Source: CAYSNP01 sp964432485 (GTDB lineage: Bacteria; Bacillota; Clostridia; Christensenellales; DTU072). Taken from it: a stretch of 64,000 nt of DNA. Where the stretch lies: NCBI GenBank assembly GCA_964432485.1, contig CAYSNP010000004.1, positions 23,396 through 87,395 of the forward strand. Reading direction: 5' to 3'. Shown in pieces: positions 35,989 through 44,809 of the stretch; positions within the stretch are counted from its first letter, which is position 1, and each line of letters opens with the position of its first letter. The notes beneath the pieces were generated by a model. It was not told the DNA's origin. It worked only from the letters and a program-made list of their open reading frames with translations, and made no database searches. A program made the position numbers and the translations under genes.

Positions 35989-36017
35989 AAAGCAAAAGGT
36001 GCATACTTGCTTTTTGT
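35989..36017 (+). terminator. Possible weak terminator after the sulfatase-like gene
   Basis: 7-bp stem AAAGCAA (35989-35995) / TTGCTTT (36007-36013) and a short T run. Its right arm overlaps the -35 box of the next promoter. Confidence 0.4.
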
Positions 36018-36036
36018 TTGGCATATTTGCTATAAT
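36007..36036 (+). promoter_or_regulatory. Promoter of the MacB-like ABC transporter
   Basis: TTGCTT (36007-36012), 18-nt spacer, TATAAT (36031-36036). Predicted start near 36043, leader about 15 nt with AAAAGGTGA. Confidence 0.5.
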
Positions 36037-36057
36037 GGTTTTCTAAAAAGGTGACTT

Positions 36058-38409
36058 ATGTTAAAATTAAAGGATATTAAAAAGAATTACTATGTAACGG
36101 GGCAAACTATACCTGCTTTGCAAGGGATAAGCCTGGAGTTTGGCACCAACGAATTTGTATGCATATTAGGTCCTTCCGGATGCGGCAAAACTACGCTAAT
36201 GAATATTATTGGCGGGCTTGACCAGGCCACCGGCGGAGAGATATGCTACAACGATATTTCTACCAAGAAGTTTAAGGATATAGATTGGGACAATTACCGT
36301 AATAAAAAGATAGGTTTTGTTTTTCAAAGTTATAATTTGATACCGCACGCCAGCATACTTGCCAATGTTGCCCTTGCGCTTACTCTTTCCGGAGCAACGC
36401 CTGCGGAGCGGCATGCAAGGGCAAAGGAAGTGCTTGACAGAGTTGGACTTTCTACAGAATATAATAAGAAGCCTAATCAGCTTTCAGGCGGACAAATGCA
36501 AAGGGTGGCAATAGCAAGAGCTATTATCAATTCGCCCGAAGTGCTGCTTTTGGATGAACCAACGGGCGCTTTGGATACCCAAACCAGCATACAGATACTT
36601 GATTTGATAAAAGAGATAGGCAAAGATAAGTTGGTAATAATGGTCACTCACAACTCCGAGCTTGCTCAAATGTATGGTACCAGGGTAATACATATGCGGG
36701 ACGGTCTGATTCTTAGCGATTCCAATCCTTATTATGAAAAAGTAAAGATAGTATCTTCCGCTGCTCCAAGAGCTCAACGCAGTTCCATTTTCAAAAGGGA
36801 TAAAACCAGTATGTCTTTTATTACAGCTTTAGGGTTATCTTTAACCAATTTGCTAACTAAAAAAGGCAGAACAATTATGACTTCTGTAGCAGGCTCTATC
36901 GGCATTATCGGGATTGCGCTTATTCTTTCACTTTCCAATGGGATGAATCTTTTTATTAGCAAAATGCAAACGGATACTCTTGCGGGATATCCTATTACTA
37001 TTACCACTACCGCTATAGATGTGGCACAAGCTATGAAAATGATGCGTCAACAAAGCAATTCTACAGTAGAATATGAAAAATTCCCTATTGTGCGCAAGGT
37101 GTTTGCGGAAAAAAGCATTAACATTATGGATATAATCTCCAGAAATGATATTACCAGAGAATATATAAATTACATAGAAACCAATTTAGATAAAGCTACT
37201 TATAACGATATAACTTATAAAACAGGCTTAAACTTAAATGCATTTGGCATTAAGGCAGGGCGCAGCAATTATTCCAAAATCAATATAAGCGGCGATTCTA
37301 TAGTTTCTAATCCATTGAGCAGCGGCGCAACTTGGCAAATGCTACTATCCGAAGATTTCTTATCAACTCAATATGATGTGCTTGCGGGTTCAATGCCTAG
37401 CAGCAAAGAGGATATTGTGCTTATAATCAATGAAAGCAACCACTTGTTTAATCAGGCTTTAGATGCACTTTTTTTAAGAGAGAACCGCAATGTAGACGCA
37501 ATTGATTTTGATGAGATAATAGATAAGAAGTATAAGATTTTTACCAATGATGAGCTTTATAAAAAGGTAGGAAACAAATATACAGAGAGAGCAGAATCCG
37601 AACTGGATTATGATGCTGCTTTAACTGTAAGGATTTCGGGGATACTGCGTATTAAAAAGGGGATTGAGACAGGTGCGCTAATACAAGGTATTGGCTATAC
37701 AAAAGGGCTATACAATTGGCTACAGACAGAAAATATGAACTCAGAAATTATCGAATGGATGAAAGAAGAAGGCAATGAGAAAAAGAGCCCGCTTACCGGC
37801 AATAATACGGAAAACAGAGATAGTATTTTCAGAGCTTTAGGCGGTAACGATATACCTGACGAAATTAATATATATCCCGTAGATTTTGCCTCAAAAGAGG
37901 TAATTAAGCGTACTCTTGACGCCTACAATACAACCTCAAGCAACAAGATTATGTATATAGATATGTCTGAAATTATGGGCGAAATGCTTAAAACTTTTAT
38001 TAATATAATTAGCTGGGTGCTTATTGCGTTTACAGCTATTTCGCTGATTGTATCAAGTATAATGATAAGCATAATTACCTATGTATCAGTACTGGAGCGC
38101 ACTAAAGAAATAGGTATCCTTAGAGCAATAGGCGCGCGTAAGATAGATATCAGCAGGGTATTTAATGCAGAAACTTTTATTATAGGGCTAATATCAGGTA
38201 TGGTGGGCGTTGTTATTGCCTTGCTTTTAACTGTTCCTATCAATATGCTGACCCGCACTTACTTAGAAGTGGATAAACTGGCTGTGTTAGGGTTGCTCTC
38301 CGGTGCTATCCTTATACTTATAAGCATAGGGCTTACTGTGCTTTCAGGGCTTATCCCTGCCAGAAAAGCGGCTAAAAAAGACCCTGTCTTGGCTTTGCGC
38401 ACAGAGTAA
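36058..38409 (+). CDS. ABC transporter, fused ATPase and FtsX/MacB-type permease
   Basis: A 783-residue fusion. Residues 1-225 are a LolD/MacB-type ATPase: Walker A GPSGCGKT (38-45), signature LSGGQMQRVAIARAI (about 141-155), Walker B and D-loop LLLDEPTGALD, and the switch His in VTHNSEL. A first membrane helix lies near 275-297, an extracellular domain spans about 300-645, and three helices form the FtsX domain at the C-terminus (SLIVSSIMISIITYV, EIGILRAIGARK, and VVIALLLTVPINML with two later helices). MacB-type systems use mechanotransmission to move lipoproteins, peptides or antibiotics from the outer face of the membrane rather than through it. Its position beside lipoprotein and surface genes suggests a role in surface maintenance or peptide resistance; this is inference. 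Confidence 0.87.
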   Translation: MLKLKDIKKNYYVTGQTIPALQGISLEFGTNEFVCILGPSGCGKTTLMNIIGGLDQATGGEICYNDISTKKFKDIDWDNYRNKKIGFVFQSYNLIPHASILANVALALTLSGATPAERHARAKEVLDRVGLSTEYNKKPNQLSGGQMQRVAIARAIINSPEVLLLDEPTGALDTQTSIQILDLIKEIGKDKLVIMVTHNSELAQMYGTRVIHMRDGLILSDSNPYYEKVKIVSSAAPRAQRSSIFKRDKTSMSFITALGLSLTNLLTKKGRTIMTSVAGSIGIIGIALILSLSNGMNLFISKMQTDTLAGYPITITTTAIDVAQAMKMMRQQSNSTVEYEKFPIVRKVFAEKSINIMDIISRNDITREYINYIETNLDKATYNDITYKTGLNLNAFGIKAGRSNYSKINISGDSIVSNPLSSGATWQMLLSEDFLSTQYDVLAGSMPSSKEDIVLIINESNHLFNQALDALFLRENRNVDAIDFDEIIDKKYKIFTNDELYKKVGNKYTERAESELDYDAALTVRISGILRIKKGIETGALIQGIGYTKGLYNWLQTENMNSEIIEWMKEEGNEKKSPLTGNNTENRDSIFRALGGNDIPDEINIYPVDFASKEVIKRTLDAYNTTSSNKIMYIDMSEIMGEMLKTFINIISWVLIAFTAISLIVSSIMISIITYVSVLERTKEIGILRAIGARKIDISRVFNAETFIIGLISGMVGVVIALLLTVPINMLTRTYLEVDKLAVLGLLSGAILILISIGLTVLSGLIPARKAAKKDPVLALRTE

Positions 38410-38425
38410 GACTGTCAATGCTGAT

Positions 38426-38440
38426 ATATTGTAACAATAT
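38426..38440. promoter_or_regulatory. 15-bp palindrome with TGTAACA core
   Basis: ATATTGT-A-ACAATAT, perfect 7-bp arms around a central A, in the gap after the ABC transporter. It shares the TGTAACA core with the palindrome at 38535-38549. Confidence 0.35.
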
Positions 38441-38504
38441 TTATCCTTATACAAAGCAATGCATAAAAGCTGAGGATTTCTTATAAACTACATAAAATGG
38501 CTAA

Positions 38505-38533
38505 TTGACAAAGTTGTTAATAAATATTATAAT
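38505..38533 (+). promoter_or_regulatory. Perfect consensus promoter of the first InlB-repeat lipoprotein
   Basis: TTGACA (38505-38510), 17-nt spacer, TATAAT (38528-38533). It matches the sigma-A consensus at all twelve positions. Predicted start 38540. Confidence 0.8.
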
Positions 38534-38534
38534 T

Positions 38535-38549
38535 CAAGTGTAACACTTG
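38535..38549. promoter_or_regulatory. Palindrome over the transcription start, candidate operator
   Basis: CAAGTGT-A-ACACTTG covers the predicted start at 38540. A repressor bound here would block the strong promoter. The core TGTAACA equals that of the palindrome 95 bp upstream. Confidence 0.45.
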
Positions 38550-38570
38550 CAAAAAAAAAGGAGGCCGAAA

Positions 38571-40364
38571 ATGAAAAATAAAAAGATATTAATTTTAGTT
38601 TTATTATTAACATTACTGCTAGTTTTTAGCTTAGGAGGCTGTAGCTTTCTGGCAAGACTTTTTGGTAGGGACAATGGCACAGATGATGAGCCATCTCCTA
38701 CAGACCAACCTTTAACTGAACAAGAAATATTGAATTTAACAAGCAACCCTATTGATACATCATCCAGCTTTACGCTATATATTGTCATTGACACAATGGG
38801 CGTATCGGGTATGACGCAAATAGATTGCCAAGTAGTAGATGGTATCCCTAATCTCCGAATAGAGAAAGAAAACGATGATGCAACAGGTACAGAGGAGACT
38901 TATATATTAAAGCTAGCCGGAGAGTATGGCTTTCAACAAATAGAGGTAAGCAGATCTTATGTCGGCGAAACTACTACTAAAGTAAAAAGGTTGTCCGAAA
39001 TACAAGCGCAAATGAAAATGAACAGCTTAATTCTTGATACAGTTCCCTTTTTACATGAATATATTCCTGAGATTAAGAAGTTAGGATTGCTGGCAAAATC
39101 TTATGATAGCTCTTTGGGCAACTTAGAGATGTCAGGCGTGCGTCATATCAATGCCCAAAACCAACTTGAATCTATAGAAATCAATGCAAGCTCAAAGATA
39201 GTGCTAGATTTTGTTAACAGAGCGGGTGCATTTAGCTACTATAATAAATTCAACTCTCAAACTAAATTGACTGAGGCTAAAGTACAATTCATATTGGATA
39301 AGGAGTATCTGCCTACCAATTATGATTACGAAACAACCAGCAAAAAAGATATTCTTTCTGCTAATGTTTCAATAGAATATGGCAATGTTAGCATACAAAC
39401 TCCAAATCTTGACAATGCTATTAACCTTGATGCTTCTGAAATTCAAATTCAATTGGTTGATAATTATGGCGTTACTCTTGACGGACTTTACCAAGAAAGT
39501 TTTATAACAGGGTCAGAGATAGGGGCAGGCGATGTTAATATGTCAGCGCAAACTGTTGAAATGCAGTTTCAAGGTATTTATTATGATTCGGATTATAAAT
39601 ACCCTATCGGCAACACTATAAATACCGGATTTACTACCCCGCTAAGATTATATTGTAATTGGAAAGGAACAAAAGTTAATTTACAACTAAATGGCGGTGT
39701 TCTTGAAGAAGAACAAGAGTATTTTATACTTGGTAAGTATACGGATCTTGAGCCTATCAGATCGGGATATGAGTTTGGCGGCTGGTATAAAGACCAAAAC
39801 TATACAGAAAAATTAGAGAGTTGGGATGCAACGCTAACAGATACCGCAATTACCCTTTATGCAAAATGGACTCCCTATGTAAAAATTACCCTTAATGCAG
39901 GAGTAAGCTATAAGCTTCTACCAATTATCGGTGTAGCCGGCAAGCCAATTGCTTATCCTGTCGGAGATGCTATTAATAAAAAAGGGCATTTATTTGATGA
40001 TTGGTGGCAAGATGCGGCTCTTACTCAAGTTAAACTTGCAGCCTTCCCTGCTGCTTCTACAACGGCATATGCCTCTTTTAAGGAAGCCTGGGTAGTTACT
40101 TTATCTCAGCATGCCGATTATAAGCTGGATCACTTGCCCAAATATGTTAATATAGCAAAGAATCCTGCCAATCCTGCAACTGCTTTTAATGCACTTATTC
40201 AAAAAATAACGGAAGGTAATAATGCTATTACTTTTGGCGGCGAGGGCGGAGGCTATATTTTTGATAAATGGTATCTTGATAGTGCTTTCACTACTCCTTT
40301 TACTGAATATCCTACCGGTAATATTACTTTATATGCAGGCTTCAAAACAGCACAGCCAATCTAA
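38571..40364 (+). CDS. InlB-repeat lipoprotein, paralogue 1
   Basis: A 597-residue surface lipoprotein. The signal peptide ends at lipobox SLGGC (Cys22). A low-complexity Asp/Pro linker follows. The main domain (about 45-360) is of unknown type and starts LTEQEILNLTSNPIDTSSSFTL. From about 360 there are InlB B-repeat units (GYEFGGWYKDQNY, GHLFDDWWQDAAL, GYIFDKWYLDSAF). The next gene has the same order of parts and similar sequence, so the two are tandem paralogues. AAGGAGG before ATG 38571 sets the start. An earlier in-frame TTG at 38547 precedes the ribosome site and is not used. Function is unknown; a surface-binding role is inference. Confidence 0.8.
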   Translation: MKNKKILILVLLLTLLLVFSLGGCSFLARLFGRDNGTDDEPSPTDQPLTEQEILNLTSNPIDTSSSFTLYIVIDTMGVSGMTQIDCQVVDGIPNLRIEKENDDATGTEETYILKLAGEYGFQQIEVSRSYVGETTTKVKRLSEIQAQMKMNSLILDTVPFLHEYIPEIKKLGLLAKSYDSSLGNLEMSGVRHINAQNQLESIEINASSKIVLDFVNRAGAFSYYNKFNSQTKLTEAKVQFILDKEYLPTNYDYETTSKKDILSANVSIEYGNVSIQTPNLDNAINLDASEIQIQLVDNYGVTLDGLYQESFITGSEIGAGDVNMSAQTVEMQFQGIYYDSDYKYPIGNTINTGFTTPLRLYCNWKGTKVNLQLNGGVLEEEQEYFILGKYTDLEPIRSGYEFGGWYKDQNYTEKLESWDATLTDTAITLYAKWTPYVKITLNAGVSYKLLPIIGVAGKPIAYPVGDAINKKGHLFDDWWQDAALTQVKLAAFPAASTTAYASFKEAWVVTLSQHADYKLDHLPKYVNIAKNPANPATAFNALIQKITEGNNAITFGGEGGGYIFDKWYLDSAFTTPFTEYPTGNITLYAGFKTAQPI

Positions 40365-40375
40365 AAACTAAACTT

Positions 40376-40409
40376 GAGCCCCGCTTAAGTGCGGGGCTTG
40401 CTTTTCTTT
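40376..40409 (+). terminator. Terminator between the two paralogous lipoproteins
   Basis: 7-bp GC-rich stem GCCCCGC / GCGGGGC (extended by one A-T pair), 6-nt loop, then TTGCTTTTCTTT. The next promoter begins two bases later. Confidence 0.85.
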
Positions 40410-40410
40410 A

Positions 40411-40439
40411 TTGACAAACGGGTAAGAATGCCTTACAAT
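40411..40439 (+). promoter_or_regulatory. Promoter of the second InlB-repeat lipoprotein
   Basis: TTGACA (40411-40416), 17-nt spacer, TACAAT (40434-40439). Predicted start 40446, leader 37 nt. No palindrome like that of paralogue 1 lies on this start. Confidence 0.75.
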
Positions 40440-40482
40440 TTAAGTAAATAATGGAGAAGCAAAATCTCAAGAGGAGAAAAAT

Positions 40483-42237
40483 ATGAAAAGTAAAAAATTG
40501 TTAACGCTAACTTTATTGCTGCTACTAATATCTGTATTGACTCTTTCTGCATGCGGCAAACGGCCTGATGGTCCTACGCCAACACCTGATGACCCGCCTG
40601 TGTTACAACATCCTCTTAGCGAACAAGAAATAGCTGCCTTATTTACAAAGCTAGTGGATACCAGCTCAAGTTTTACCCTAAACAAGACATACTACTCAGG
40701 CGGAAGTGACAGCGGGGTAGAGCTAAAGTATAGTGCGGGGACAAGCCCTAAGGCATATGTTGCTGACAGATATGAGCAACAAGTAAGCGAATATTATTTG
40801 GGTAAAAAGGGAGATACTTATTATTACTTTGGAATTGAGGATTCAGATGTAGGATATCAAAAACTTACTGATATTCAATTTCAGTTATTAATAAATGATT
40901 TACTTGAAGAGTATACTATTGACTCAGATTTTTTTGTAATGTTAAACCAAGATAGTATAATAGCTAAAAGTATTGACGAATCTCTTGGCATTGTTAGTTT
41001 AGCAGGCACACGCTTTGTTAATGAGCAACAGGAATTAGAGCGCATAGAAATTACTGCTTTTTGCAAAAACGCATATGGTTATTTTGCAGAAGCTGTCAAC
41101 TATTCTTTTGAATTTGATAATCAAGAGCGACTTAATAAGATAACGTATGATAGCCAAATAGATGCTGAGTATCTGCCTACAAGCTTATCTTTAGACATGC
41201 AAGAAGAATACAATAGCAGCAGAACAATCACAATTGAGTATGGCGAGGTAGAGATTACATTGCCCGGACTTGCTGACGGAGAAGATATAAGTGCGTCTAC
41301 TGTATCATTATACTTAGTTGATAGTTACGGAGTAGAGTTATCAGAATATAGTTTTGACGCAGACACAGAAATAACTATTGCAGACTATCTATCCGTACCT
41401 GAAGCTGTTGAGCCATTTTTTGAAGGGCTGTATTATGACTACCAGTACCAGCATCCTGTAAGCAATACTTTAGAATTAGGTTGCTTCCAACACTATGAAC
41501 TTTATTGCAAATGGAATATTCCAAAGGTAACATTAGAGCCTAACGGAGGACAGCTTTTATTTTCTCAAACGCTATATTCGCTAAATGATTGTTATTATTA
41601 CGACCCCGTACGAACAGGTTATGCGTTTGCAGGATGGCATGCGGACTCCGAGTTGACCCAAGAAATTGACGAGGACAATTACGACCTTATAGTTGCGCCT
41701 ATTACGCTTTATGCAAAGTGGCAGCCATATGTAAAGGTGGTATTTAACGCTGACTTAGGCTATAAAGTGCTACCCAAAATAGGATTAGAAGGCGAAGAAA
41801 TTTATTACCCTGATACCTATATAGCTAAAAAAGAATATATCTTTAGAGGCTGGTATTCAGACGAAGAAACGGCTATCCCTGCGCCTATGCAATTCCCTGC
41901 CAGCTCTATTACGGTTTACGCTCAGTTTGAACATGCTTGGTGTATTACTTTTGTGCAAGACCCTAAGTTTAATATTAAATATTCTACCAAATATATTAAT
42001 GTAGAAAAACTGGCAGAGCCTACGCAAGACGATTTTGAGGGAGTATATACATCAATTACTTACCATTTTTATCTTGTAGACGGAGATGGAGAGCGAAGAG
42101 TCTTTGACGCTGGCGGCGGCAAGCGCTATATTTTTGACGACTGGTATACAGACCCATCTTATTTACACAAGTTTTCCGAATACCCCGATGCAAACATGGT
42201 GCTATACGCTAAGTTTGATATTTATAATCCTGATTAA
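40483..42237 (+). CDS. InlB-repeat lipoprotein, paralogue 2
   Basis: A 584-residue lipoprotein with lipobox TLSAC (Cys24) and a Pro/Asp linker. The same unknown main domain follows, starting LSEQEIAALFTKLVDTSSSFTL, then InlB B-repeats (GYAFAGWHADSEL, EYIFRGWYSDEET, RYIFDDWYTDPSY). Shared blocks with the upstream gene include DTSSSFTL, the AKSxD-SLG stretch, and the C-terminal GGG-YIFD-WY unit, so a local duplication with strong later divergence is likely. AGAGGAG precedes the ATG. It has its own promoter and strong terminators on both sides, so the pair can be regulated separately. Binding partner unknown. Confidence 0.8.
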   Translation: MKSKKLLTLTLLLLLISVLTLSACGKRPDGPTPTPDDPPVLQHPLSEQEIAALFTKLVDTSSSFTLNKTYYSGGSDSGVELKYSAGTSPKAYVADRYEQQVSEYYLGKKGDTYYYFGIEDSDVGYQKLTDIQFQLLINDLLEEYTIDSDFFVMLNQDSIIAKSIDESLGIVSLAGTRFVNEQQELERIEITAFCKNAYGYFAEAVNYSFEFDNQERLNKITYDSQIDAEYLPTSLSLDMQEEYNSSRTITIEYGEVEITLPGLADGEDISASTVSLYLVDSYGVELSEYSFDADTEITIADYLSVPEAVEPFFEGLYYDYQYQHPVSNTLELGCFQHYELYCKWNIPKVTLEPNGGQLLFSQTLYSLNDCYYYDPVRTGYAFAGWHADSELTQEIDEDNYDLIVAPITLYAKWQPYVKVVFNADLGYKVLPKIGLEGEEIYYPDTYIAKKEYIFRGWYSDEETAIPAPMQFPASSITVYAQFEHAWCITFVQDPKFNIKYSTKYINVEKLAEPTQDDFEGVYTSITYHFYLVDGDGERRVFDAGGGKRYIFDDWYTDPSYLHKFSEYPDANMVLYAKFDIYNPD

Positions 42238-42270
42238 AACTATTCTTTTCTTAATTAATTAAAACTTAAA

Positions 42271-42306
42271 GGCGCAAGCGAGACCCTCGCTTGCGCCTTT
42301 TTTTTA
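42271..42306. terminator. Bidirectional terminator between convergent genes
   Basis: Perfect 12-bp stem GGCGCAAGCGAG / CTCGCTTGCGCC with a 3-nt loop, T run on the plus strand and A-rich sequence before it. It serves the lipoprotein gene and the minus-strand CapD-like gene. Confidence 0.92.
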
Positions 42307-44130
42307 GTTATACGCTTTATGGTTAAAAGAGGAGACCATACGCTTTAGATACTCCAGCACTTTTTCTTTATCATTATTATGCGCGCACTCTATTAGTTTA
42401 TCTAAATTGCCCTTAAACAATGCGGTATCGAAACTCTTTTGCGAGCCTATAAAGATTTTTTTGTTTGGCGTGGTAGCAAGCCCTTCGCTTTCCAGCAGTA
42501 GCTCCTCAAACAGCTTTTCTCCCGGCCGCAAGCCCGTTATTTCTATCTTAATATCCTTATTTGGCTCATAACCTGCCAGCTTAATCATTTTTTCTGCAAG
42601 GTCAAGGATTTTTATAGGCTCTCCCATATCCAATACAAAGACTTCGCAGCCCAGAGCTTGCGCTCCTGCTTGCAGCACCAGAGATGCCGCTTCTTTTATG
42701 GTCATAAAGTAGCGAACTATATTCTCATCAGTTACAGTAATTGGTCCTCCTGAGGCAATTTGTTTCTTAAATAAAGGGATTACCGAACCATTGCTGCCTA
42801 GCACATTGCCGAATCTAACAGATGCAAATACTGTGCCGCCCTCCTCGCCAACCATTCGGATTACTTTTTCCGCTACACGCTTAGTTGCACCCATAATGTT
42901 GGTAGGGTGAACCGCTTTATCCGTAGAAATCAAAATAAACTTTTGCACCTTAAAACTTTGCGCCATTTGCGCAACAATCAGCGTGCCTTCCACATTGTTT
43001 TTAACAGCTTGCTCAGGAGTAATTTCCATAAGAGGAACATGTTTGTGAGCGGCGGCATGAAAAACTAAGTCAGGTTGGTGAGTATTAAAGAACAACTTTA
43101 GCCTTGATTGGTCTGTAATAGAAAAAATCTCCACCACAAGGTTAAGCGCTTCTCCATATTTATGTATCAGCTCTTGCTGAATCTCATAAGCATTGTTTTC
43201 ATAATTGTCTATTATCAGCAGCTTAGCAGGGGCATAAGTGGCAATTTGGCGGCATAGCTCGCTGCCTATAGAGCCTCCGCCGCCGGTTATTAGGCAGGTC
43301 TTATTATTAATTAGCGCTTTAATATCCTTATCGTCAAATTTAGCACTTTCTCTGCCTAATAAGTCCTCAATTTTTACGCTTTCTATTACATTGAAACTCT
43401 TTGCGCCGCTAAGAATATCGTTGATATCAGGCAGTGTCTTTAGGTCACAGCCGCTCTTTAAGCAAATATTGAGGATGCGCCTTTTATTGTAATCGTCGCA
43501 ATCGGGCATAGCAAAAATAATGCTTTTAATATTGTAATGTTGGCATATATCCAATATATCCTCGCTAGAGCCAAGTACAGGTATATCGTCTATTGTACGG
43601 CTGTGCATTTCGGACCTATCGTCTACAAAACCAATAGGGTTATAGCGGCTGTGGTAACCTTTTAGCTCTGCCAAAATGTTTTTTGCAGGCCATCCTGCGC
43701 CAATAATTAAGGTGGGGTTGGCAGGCTTGTAATATAGTTGCCTTGCGCTAGTTTTACCGGTATTATAAATTAATCTAATACTGATTAGTGTAAGGGTGGC
43801 AAGCGCAGCGGATATAATAAATATCAATAGCTCGCCGGGCAAATCGAGTATTGTCATAGCAAGCATAGCAGAAATAAAGCCCGCCAGCGTACAGGCGGTC
43901 AGCAGCCGCAAGTAATCATGATATACTGCATATCTCCAAACAGGCTTATAGATTCTAAAAACTTCAAAAGCGGCATAGTAGGTAAAGAGCAAAACAAGAG
44001 CGGCAAGGATAGTTTTGCCGCTTGAGATATTGGCAAGGTTGCCTTTATTTACAAGGAAAACTAAAAAAGTATAAACACCTAAAATAATAGCAGAATCAAT
44101 AAGCCTTAGCAGCAGTTTTCTTTTGCTCAT
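42304..44130 (-). CDS. Membrane-bound nucleotide-sugar 4,6-dehydratase (CapD/PglF-like)
   Basis: A 608-residue protein with four membrane helices in the first 120 residues. A CoA-binding-like Rossmann domain follows (LIIGAGWPAKNILAEL, about 140-260), then an extended SDR dehydratase domain (about 275-590). The SDR NAD motif is CLITGGGGSIGSELCRQ; FHAAAHKHVPLME and STDKAVHPTNIMGATKR are family hallmarks, including Met in place of the usual catalytic Tyr, as known for UDP-GlcNAc 4,6-dehydratases. It makes a UDP-4-keto-6-deoxy sugar, the first step to bacillosamine, FucNAc or QuiNAc in surface polysaccharides. No clear ribosome site was seen. Nearby GlmM, the GlmU-like enzyme and the O-antigen ligase-like protein fit this pathway. 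Confidence 0.9.
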   Translation of the reverse strand: MSKRKLLLRLIDSAIILGVYTFLVFLVNKGNLANISSGKTILAALVLLFTYYAAFEVFRIYKPVWRYAVYHDYLRLLTACTLAGFISAMLAMTILDLPGELLIFIISAALATLTLISIRLIYNTGKTSARQLYYKPANPTLIIGAGWPAKNILAELKGYHSRYNPIGFVDDRSEMHSRTIDDIPVLGSSEDILDICQHYNIKSIIFAMPDCDDYNKRRILNICLKSGCDLKTLPDINDILSGAKSFNVIESVKIEDLLGRESAKFDDKDIKALINNKTCLITGGGGSIGSELCRQIATYAPAKLLIIDNYENNAYEIQQELIHKYGEALNLVVEIFSITDQSRLKLFFNTHQPDLVFHAAAHKHVPLMEITPEQAVKNNVEGTLIVAQMAQSFKVQKFILISTDKAVHPTNIMGATKRVAEKVIRMVGEEGGTVFASVRFGNVLGSNGSVIPLFKKQIASGGPITVTDENIVRYFMTIKEAASLVLQAGAQALGCEVFVLDMGEPIKILDLAEKMIKLAGYEPNKDIKIEITGLRPGEKLFEELLLESEGLATTPNKKIFIGSQKSFDTALFKGNLDKLIECAHNNDKEKVLEYLKRMVSSFNHKAYN

Positions 44131-44188
44131 ATGTATATTTTGTACTTAAACTAACGAAAAAATCAGACAAAAAGAGCAAAATGGTATT

Positions 44189-44806
44189 TTATATCTTTTT
44201 AGCTTTTTTTAAAAAAGACCTAAACAGCAAAACTGCAACAGCAAGGAAAGCAATAAGTAAAAAAGCAAATAAAATTACATCTAAATATGCTATAAAGAGC
44301 CAACATAACAAGGTCATAATTAGGGCGGAACATAAGTTGCCCAGTGCTATGGCAACAAGGGCGGGAGCAAACCTTAAGTTGAGCAGTACAGCAATGGCGC
44401 ACCCTGACCAAACTCCTGTCATAGGCAACGGAATGGCTACAAACAGCATTAACGCAAGCAATTTATATCTTTCTACCTCTCTGTCTTTTGCCAGCTTCAT
44501 TGATTGTGCATAAACGCTTTGTGCCTTTTTTGCAAAAAGGGCTTCCAATGCAGTTGCCAGCTTGCTTATTAATTTAATCTTTTTTAGAGCATTCAAGACG
44601 GGATAAAAGAATAACAATAGCAAAGGAATAATTAACATTGACCCTGTAAGCGAAAACAGCAAGGCATAAGCAGGACTCATACCTCCGGCAAAAGCTATAG
44701 GCACTGCGCCTCTGACTTCTATTATAGGGATAGCGGAAATTATGCCCACTACAAGTGCATTGCTGCCTAGTAACCCTTGCAAATATATTACAATTGCTTT
44801 TGTCAT
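44189..44806 (-). CDS. Small multi-drug export family membrane protein (COG2426/PF06695)
   Basis: A 205-residue membrane protein with about five hydrophobic segments. The pattern SAIPIIEVRGAVPIAFAGGM near the N-terminus and FVAIPLPMTGVWSGCAIA in the second half are the two paired half-helix motifs of this family. Despite the family name, transport of drugs is not established. The gene begins 3 nt after the GlmU-like gene ends, so it belongs to the same minus-strand transcript. AGGACA upstream is a weak ribosome site. The role here is unknown. Confidence 0.75.
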   Translation of the reverse strand: MTKAIVIYLQGLLGSNALVVGIISAIPIIEVRGAVPIAFAGGMSPAYALLFSLTGSMLIIPLLLLFFYPVLNALKKIKLISKLATALEALFAKKAQSVYAQSMKLAKDREVERYKLLALMLFVAIPLPMTGVWSGCAIAVLLNLRFAPALVAIALGNLCSALIMTLLCWLFIAYLDVILFAFLLIAFLAVAVLLFRSFLKKAKKI

Positions 44807-44809
44807 TGG

